Positions 14,547 through 18,613 of a stretch of DNA of 18,613 bases are shown here, one piece after another. This stretch comes from CAYQAE01 sp964415445 [NCBI: uncultured archaeon] (GTDB lineage: Archaea > CAYQAE01). The position numbers and the translations under genes are program-made. The notes beneath the pieces were generated by a model. That model was given only the letters and a program-made list of their open reading frames with translations. It had not been told where the DNA came from and searched no databases. Numbering within the stretch: the first letter of the stretch is position 1; the number at the start of each line of letters is the position of its first letter. The stretch spans positions 1 through 18,613 of the forward strand of contig CAYQAE010000037.1 of NCBI GenBank assembly GCA_964415445.1, read 5' to 3'.

Positions 14547-14588
14547 CTATAGTGGTTATCATACTCAAAATAGATATAAGGTAATAAT

Positions 14589-15467
14589 ATGGATAATTTA
14601 GAGAAATTAGAATCTCAATCAGTATATATACTAAGAGAAGCTTATGCTAATTTCAAAAATTTATGTATGCTCTGGAGTATTGGAAAAGATAGTACTGTTA
14701 TGCTCTGGCTAGCACGAAAAGCTTTTGCAGGACATGTTCCTTTCCCACTAGTACATATTGATACAAATTATAAAATTCCAGAGATGATCAGATACAGAGA
14801 TAAATTAGCTCTAGAGTTAGGCCTAAATATGGTATATGGCCAAAATACTAAAGCCCTAAAAGATAAACAAACTTTTCCTGACAATAATGTAGATCACCTA
14901 ACTTGCTGCAAACTCCTAAAAACTAAAGCCCTAAGAAAAACTCTATCAGGTGAATGGCCTAGATGGAGATTAGACCATACTAAAAAGAAATATGTTAGAG
15001 ATACTAATAAAGAACCATACAAAGGTGTAATTGTAGGAGTTAGATCTGATGAAGAAGGAAGCAGATCAAAAGAAAGATACTTCTCACCTAGAGATAAAAA
15101 TAATGACTGGAATATAGCAGGCCAACCACCAGAGCTTTGGAATCAATTTAAAACTGACTTTGCACCTGGAACTCATATTAGAATTCATCCACTTCTAGAT
15201 TGGAGAGAAGTAGATATATGGGAATATATTGAGAGAGAAAAAATTCCTGTAGTTTCACTTTATTTCTCAAAAAATGGAAAACGCTACAGATCCCTAGGTT
15301 GCCAACCCTGCACTAAGCCAGTAGAATCTGATGCTAAAACTGTAACAGAGATAGTAGAAGAATTAAAAAGCGGTAAATTTTCAAATATCGCAGAAAGATC
15401 TGGTCGTGACCAAGATAAAGAGGATGGTGGCGGATTAGAAACTCTACGAAAAGAAGGTTACATGTGA
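14589..15467 (+). CDS. cysD: Sulfate adenylyltransferase subunit 2 (CysD)
   Basis: CysD is the catalytic adenylyltransferase subunit of the GTP-driven ATP sulfurylase: sulfate + ATP gives APS + PPi, with CysN supplying GTP hydrolysis. The PP-loop is SIGKDS (30-35) of the N-type ATP-pyrophosphatase fold. [35 protein letters not shown](S/K)[18 protein letters not shown] and the C-terminal [12 protein letters not shown] are all CysD signatures. The C-terminus ends [23 protein letters not shown]. Length is 292 residues, close to the bacterial protein (about 300), so it is intact. AGGTA lies shortly before the ATG. It is followed 12 nt later by cysN, whose ribosome binding site overlaps the cysD TGA. 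No PAPS reductase (cysH) is seen in the window, which favours sulfation over sulfur assimilation as the local use. Confidence 0.96.
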   Translation: MDNLEKLESQSVYILREAYANFKNLCMLWSIGKDSTVMLWLARKAFAGHVPFPLVHIDTNYKIPEMIRYRDKLALELGLNMVYGQNTKALKDKQTFPDNNVDHLTCCKLLKTKALRKTLSGEWPRWRLDHTKKKYVRDTNKEPYKGVIVGVRSDEEGSRSKERYFSPRDKNNDWNIAGQPPELWNQFKTDFAPGTHIRIHPLLDWREVDIWEYIEREKIPVVSLYFSKNGKRYRSLGCQPCTKPVESDAKTVTEIVEELKSGKFSNIAERSGRDQDKEDGGGLETLRKEGYM

Positions 15468-15470
15468 GGT
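15466..15470 (+). promoter_or_regulatory. Ribosome binding site of cysN
   Basis: GAGGT lies 9 nt before the ATG at 15480 and overlaps the cysD TGA stop, implying coupled translation of the two ATP sulfurylase subunits. Confidence 0.5.
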
Positions 15471-15479
15471 ATTAAGTAA

Positions 15480-17264
15480 ATGTCACAAAGAGAGCAGATG
15501 AATATAGTAATTGTAGGACATGTCGATCATGGAAAGAGTACAGTAATAGGTAGAATGTTATCAGATACTGATTCTTTGCCAGAAGGAAAATTAGAACAAG
15601 TAAAAAATTACTGCAAATTAAACTCAAGAGAATTTGAATATGCATACCTCCTAGACGCACTCAAAGATGAGCAATCCCAAGGTATTACAATTGATAGTGC
15701 AAGATGTTTTTTCAAAAGTAAAAAAAGAGATTATATAATAATAGATGCACCCGGACATATTGATTTTCTAAAGAATATGATATCAGGTGCAGCACGCGCA
15801 GAATCAGCTTTATTAGTTATAGATGCCCAAGAAGGCGTGCAAGAAAATTCCAAAAGACATGGTTATATGCTCAAGATGCTAGGAATTGAGCAAGTTGCAG
15901 TTGTAATTAATAAAATGGATCTTGTAGATTACAAAAAATCTATTTTTGAAAAAATTAAATCAGAATATAATGAATTTCTCAAAAAAATTGGAATTGACCC
16001 CAAAGAATTCATTCCAGTATCAGGAAAAAAAGGAGATAATGTTGCAAAAAATACTGATAAACTAAGTTGGTTTAGCGGAAATACCGTACTAAATTTATTA
16101 GATACATTTACAAAAGAGCCACCACTAGAGGATAAACCATTTAGAATGCCTATTCAAGATATTTATAAATTCACAGATAAAGGAGATAACAGAAGAATTG
16201 TAGCAGGCAGAATTGAATCAGGCACCATTAATACAGGTGAAGATGTAATATTCCTACCTTCAAATAAACATTCAAAGATTAAATCAATCGAAGAATTTAA
16301 TGCAAATGAAGAAATTAAACAAAAAAAAGCAGGATTTTCAACTGGATTTACACTAAAGGAGCAAATTTATATCCAAAGGGGAGATATAATGTGCAAGGTA
16401 GGCGATGATCTACCAAAGGTAAGCTCTCTATTTAGGGCTAATATCTTTTGGATGGGAAAAAATCCACTTGTAAAAAATAAAGAATATAAATTAAAATTAA
16501 CAACTAAATCCATACCAATTAAGATCAAAGAAATTATTGAAGTTTTAGATGCATCTAACTTATCTAATAGTAAAAAACAAAAAGTTAAGATGCATGAAGT
16601 AGCAAAATGTGAAATAGAATGTGCATCTGCTATTGCTTTCGATACTATTGGCAAAATTCAATCTACAAGTAGATTCGTAATTGTTGATAACTTTGATATA
16701 TCAGGCGGCGGAATTATAACAGAAAGTATAGAAGATATACAATCTGAAACACGACATCAAGTATTTTTAAGAGAGCAAAAATGGGAATATGGAAAGATTA
16801 GTCCACTAAAGCGTGCAAGAAGATATTCACAAAAACCAATGGTTATACTAATTACTGGTAGAACTGGAGTTGATAAAAAGTCTCTAGCTAAAGAAGTTGA
16901 GAGATATTTATTTGAATCTGGAAGATTTGCATACTTTTTAGGTATTGGAAATTTACTTAGAGGATTAGATGCAGATATTGATAAAAGAAAAAGAGAAGAA
17001 CATATCAGAAGATTAGGTGAAGTCTCACATATCTTATTAGATGCAGGATTAATTGTTATAGCCACAGCTAGTGATCTTACAGATCAAGAGCTAAAGAAAG
17101 TAAAAACTATAATAGGTAAACAAGATCTAGCCAATATTATTATAGGCAAAAATGGACACAAAGAAGAGATAGATCTACACTTTGAAGATGATAAAAAAGT
17201 AAAAGAAAATCTAAACAAAGTTATTGAGCTTCTACGATTCAAAAATGTAATTTTTAACCCATAA
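15480..17264 (+). CDS. cysN: Sulfate adenylyltransferase GTPase subunit (CysN) fused to a degenerate APS-kinase domain
   Basis: The protein has 594 residues. Residues 1 to about 440 are an EF-Tu-like GTPase that drives APS synthesis by CysD. G1 is GHVDHGKST (13-21), G3 is DAPGH, G4 is NKMD and the G5 region is VSGKKGDN. The beta-barrel domains follow and end near [14 protein letters not shown]. From about 450 the chain continues as an APS-kinase-like domain, as in NodQ/CysNC fusions, but its active site is destroyed. The P-loop is GRTGVDKKS (460-468), where Gly is Asp and the Mg-binding Ser/Thr is Lys. DGDN is GIGN (488-491), FISPYR is ATASDL, and the APS lid (FTGIDAPYE) is missing. [18 protein letters not shown] still shows the fold. 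Kinase activity is therefore unlikely; a regulatory or structural role is inferred. The intact APS kinase is the separate gene at 18013. Confidence 0.92.
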   Translation: MSQREQMNIVIVGHVDHGKSTVIGRMLSDTDSLPEGKLEQVKNYCKLNSREFEYAYLLDALKDEQSQGITIDSARCFFKSKKRDYIIIDAPGHIDFLKNMISGAARAESALLVIDAQEGVQENSKRHGYMLKMLGIEQVAVVINKMDLVDYKKSIFEKIKSEYNEFLKKIGIDPKEFIPVSGKKGDNVAKNTDKLSWFSGNTVLNLLDTFTKEPPLEDKPFRMPIQDIYKFTDKGDNRRIVAGRIESGTINTGEDVIFLPSNKHSKIKSIEEFNANEEIKQKKAGFSTGFTLKEQIYIQRGDIMCKVGDDLPKVSSLFRANIFWMGKNPLVKNKEYKLKLTTKSIPIKIKEIIEVLDASNLSNSKKQKVKMHEVAKCEIECASAIAFDTIGKIQSTSRFVIVDNFDISGGGIITESIEDIQSETRHQVFLREQKWEYGKISPLKRARRYSQKPMVILITGRTGVDKKSLAKEVERYLFESGRFAYFLGIGNLLRGLDADIDKRKREEHIRRLGEVSHILLDAGLIVIATASDLTDQELKKVKTIIGKQDLANIIIGKNGHKEEIDLHFEDDKKVKENLNKVIELLRFKNVIFNP

Positions 17265-17268
17265 AATT

Positions 17269-17282
17269 TTTATTTAAAAATT
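17269..17282 (+). promoter_or_regulatory. Putative TATA box / T-rich terminator region after cysN
   Basis: TTTTATTTAAAAAT lies just after the cysN stop and about 34 nt before the ATG at 17310. It may be the TATA box of the next gene, and the preceding T-run (ATTTTTATTT) could help end the cysN transcript. Confidence 0.3.
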
Positions 17283-17309
17283 AACAATAAAGATACAAAA
17301 TTCAATTTC

Positions 17310-17939
17310 ATGAAAAAAATAAACAAAATATTTTGTATAGGTTTTTCTAAAACAGGAACAACAAGCATTGGAAAAGCACTAGAAATATTAGGGTACAAAA
17401 AATATCAAAGAGATATACCTATTATGGATTATATAAAAAAAGAGAATTATAAAAAATTGTTTAATATTGTTGAACAAAACGATGCTTTTGAAGACATGCC
17501 ATGGGCTTTAGTATACAAAAAAGTTGATAAGCAGTTTCCTAATTCTAAATTTATTCTTACAGTAAGAGACAAAAACAGATGGATAAACAGCATGATTAAA
17601 CATTTTTGGAAAAAAAAGAAGAAAAATTCAAAATGGATATATGGAAAAGACAATCCAATAGGAAATGAAAAAATATATACTAAAGTTTATGAAAACCATA
17701 TTAAAGAAGTAAAAAATTATTTCAAAGAAAGAAAAAATGATTTATTGGTATTAAATCTAAAAGAGAAAAATAAATGGAAAAAAATTTGTGAATTTTTGGG
17801 AAAAGAGATACCAAAAATAGAATTTCCACACAAAAATAAAACAAATACTATACTTAAGCTTAAAAGAACTTTTGGGAGAAATAAAATAATAAACAAACTT
17901 AAAAAGAAAGTTGAAAATTTAAAACAAAAAATTTCATAA
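17310..17939 (+). CDS. Sulfotransferase family protein, third type
   Basis: The protein has 209 residues and is very Lys-rich. The N-terminal IFCIGFSKTGTTSIGKAL contains a canonical 5'-phosphosulfate loop, K14-T-G-T-T18. The LEILGYKK that follows is typical of the Sulfotransfer_4-like small sulfotransferases. The 3'-phosphate element is FILTVRDKNRWINSM (Arg86, Ser94). FEDMPWALVYKKVDKQFPNSKF between them fits the family order. It is shorter than most relatives (about 220-280), with a basic coiled tail (RTFGRNKIINKLKKKVENLKQ) after the core. PAPS from CysD/CysN/CysC around it is the presumed sulfate donor. The acceptor is unknown, probably a surface glycan or lipid. No clear ribosome binding site is seen. 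It sits between cysN and cysC on the same strand. Confidence 0.82.
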   Translation: MKKINKIFCIGFSKTGTTSIGKALEILGYKKYQRDIPIMDYIKKENYKKLFNIVEQNDAFEDMPWALVYKKVDKQFPNSKFILTVRDKNRWINSMIKHFWKKKKKNSKWIYGKDNPIGNEKIYTKVYENHIKEVKNYFKERKNDLLVLNLKEKNKWKKICEFLGKEIPKIEFPHKNKTNTILKLKRTFGRNKIINKLKKKVENLKQKIS

Positions 17940-18012
17940 TATTTTAACATACTTTCATTTCACAAAAGCTTAAGAAATCTCAATAAACCTTCTTATTATT
18001 TAAGGATTTAAA

Positions 18013-18613
18013 ATGAAAGAAAAGAATATTTTCTGGCAAAAAAATTATATAAAAAGAGAAGATCGTAATAGACTTTTGGGATATAAAAATAAAGTTTTGT
18101 GGTTTACAGGACTCTCTGGATCTGGAAAATCAACAATAGCTAATGAAGTTGAAAAAAAATTGAATAAAAAAGGAATACTCACTTATATCTTAGATGGAGA
18201 TAACATAAGACATGGCCTAAATTATGATTTGGACTTTTCTAAAAAAGATAGAAAAGAAAATATTAGACGCGTTGGAGAAGTAACCAAACTATTTTATGAT
18301 GCAGGTATATTTATACTTGTTTGTTTTATTAGTCCTTATAAAAAGGATAGAGATAAAATAAGAGGATATATAGGAGAAGATTTTATAGAAATATTCATAG
18401 ATTGCCCGCTTAAATATTGTGAAGAAAGAGATCCTAAAAGAATATACAAAAAAGCTAGAGAAGGAAAAATAAAAGATTTCACAGGTATAGATGCACCATA
18501 CGAAAAACCTAAAAATCCTGAAATAACAATCAAAACTCTTGAAAAAGATATAGATGAAAGCACTAAAATAATAATTGAATATTTAAATATAAATAAAGTT
18601 AGAAAAACACACA
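18013..18613 (+). CDS. cysC: Adenylyl-sulfate (APS) kinase CysC, runs off the window end
   Basis: The reading frame is open from the ATG at 18013 to the last base (200 codons) with no stop, so the C-terminus lies outside, probably by only a few residues given a family length near 200. CysC phosphorylates APS to PAPS. All catalytic motifs are intact: P-loop GLSGSGKST (33-41), DGDNIRHGLN (61-70), ENIRRVGEV (82-90), CFISPYKKDR (104-113), and the APS-binding lid KDFTGIDAPYEKP (154-166). The start is preceded by AAGGAT 6 nt upstream. It completes the PAPS pathway with cysD and cysN and explains why the kinase-like domain fused to CysN could lose its active site. Confidence 0.94.
   Translation, partial: MKEKNIFWQKNYIKREDRNRLLGYKNKVLWFTGLSGSGKSTIANEVEKKLNKKGILTYILDGDNIRHGLNYDLDFSKKDRKENIRRVGEVTKLFYDAGIFILVCFISPYKKDRDKIRGYIGEDFIEIFIDCPLKYCEERDPKRIYKKAREGKIKDFTGIDAPYEKPKNPEITIKTLEKDIDESTKIIIEYLNINKVRKTH

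Noticed and set aside
16367-17065. Two minus-strand open frames of about 95 and 102 codons inside cysN.
   Set aside because: They lie wholly within the well-supported CysN coding region, have no ribosome binding site and give no family-like sequence. They are shadow frames.
18336-18563. Minus-strand 75-codon hydrophobic open frame.
   Set aside because: It is antisense to the APS kinase gene, whose motifs are continuous through this stretch.
1-18613. CRISPR arrays, insertion sequences, integrase/att sites, tRNA or rRNA genes.
   Set aside because: No regularly spaced repeats, transposase-like proteins or structured RNA signatures were seen on either strand. The only clear duplication is the small membrane-protein pair.

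Overview
This AT-rich window comes from an archaeon. The evidence is a Pelota/Dom34 ribosome-rescue factor, an archaeal 20S proteasome beta subunit, a RadA recombinase, archaeal TATA boxes (several about 26-29 nt ahead of start codons, which implies leaderless mRNAs) and AGGTGA-type ribosome binding sites. The sequence alone does not fix the phylum. The RadA C-terminus looks euryarchaeal, and a small-genome lineage is possible.

Layout. Positions 1-300 hold one small exported protein on the minus strand, followed by about 340 bases with no convincing gene. Positions 641-4004 carry three minus-strand genes: pelA, a proteasome beta subunit, and a large, heavily N-glycosylatable, membrane-anchored surface protein. 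A short divergent promoter region leads to a plus-strand trio at 4087-6292: a coiled-coil protein, a small methyltransferase and radA. A large GT-C type membrane glycosyltransferase converges on radA and overlaps its stop codon.

From about 8.2 kb to the end the window is a surface-glycan and sulfation island. It contains a dolichyl-phosphate-sugar-synthase-like GT2, a tandem pair of small two-helix membrane proteins, two nucleotide-sugar epimerase/dehydratases flanking a GT4 glycosyltransferase, and three dissimilar sulfotransferase-like proteins. It also holds a PAPS-producing set: cysD, a cysN fused to a degenerate APS-kinase domain, and a free-standing intact cysC that runs off the window end. 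The likely logic is that CysD/CysN make APS, CysC makes PAPS, and the sulfotransferases sulfate sugars or glycans built by the neighbouring enzymes. The sequon-rich surface protein is one candidate acceptor.

Most notable observations: (1) the APS-kinase domain fused to CysN has lost its P-loop, DGDN and FISPY motifs, while an intact CysC lies about 0.75 kb downstream, suggesting a regulatory PAPS/APS-sensing domain; (2) the proteasome beta subunit keeps Thr1 but has Arg at the catalytic Lys33 position and Thr at Ser129; (3) the two small membrane proteins share an RSPIHL-x-NW-x-KI motif and are unrecognised.
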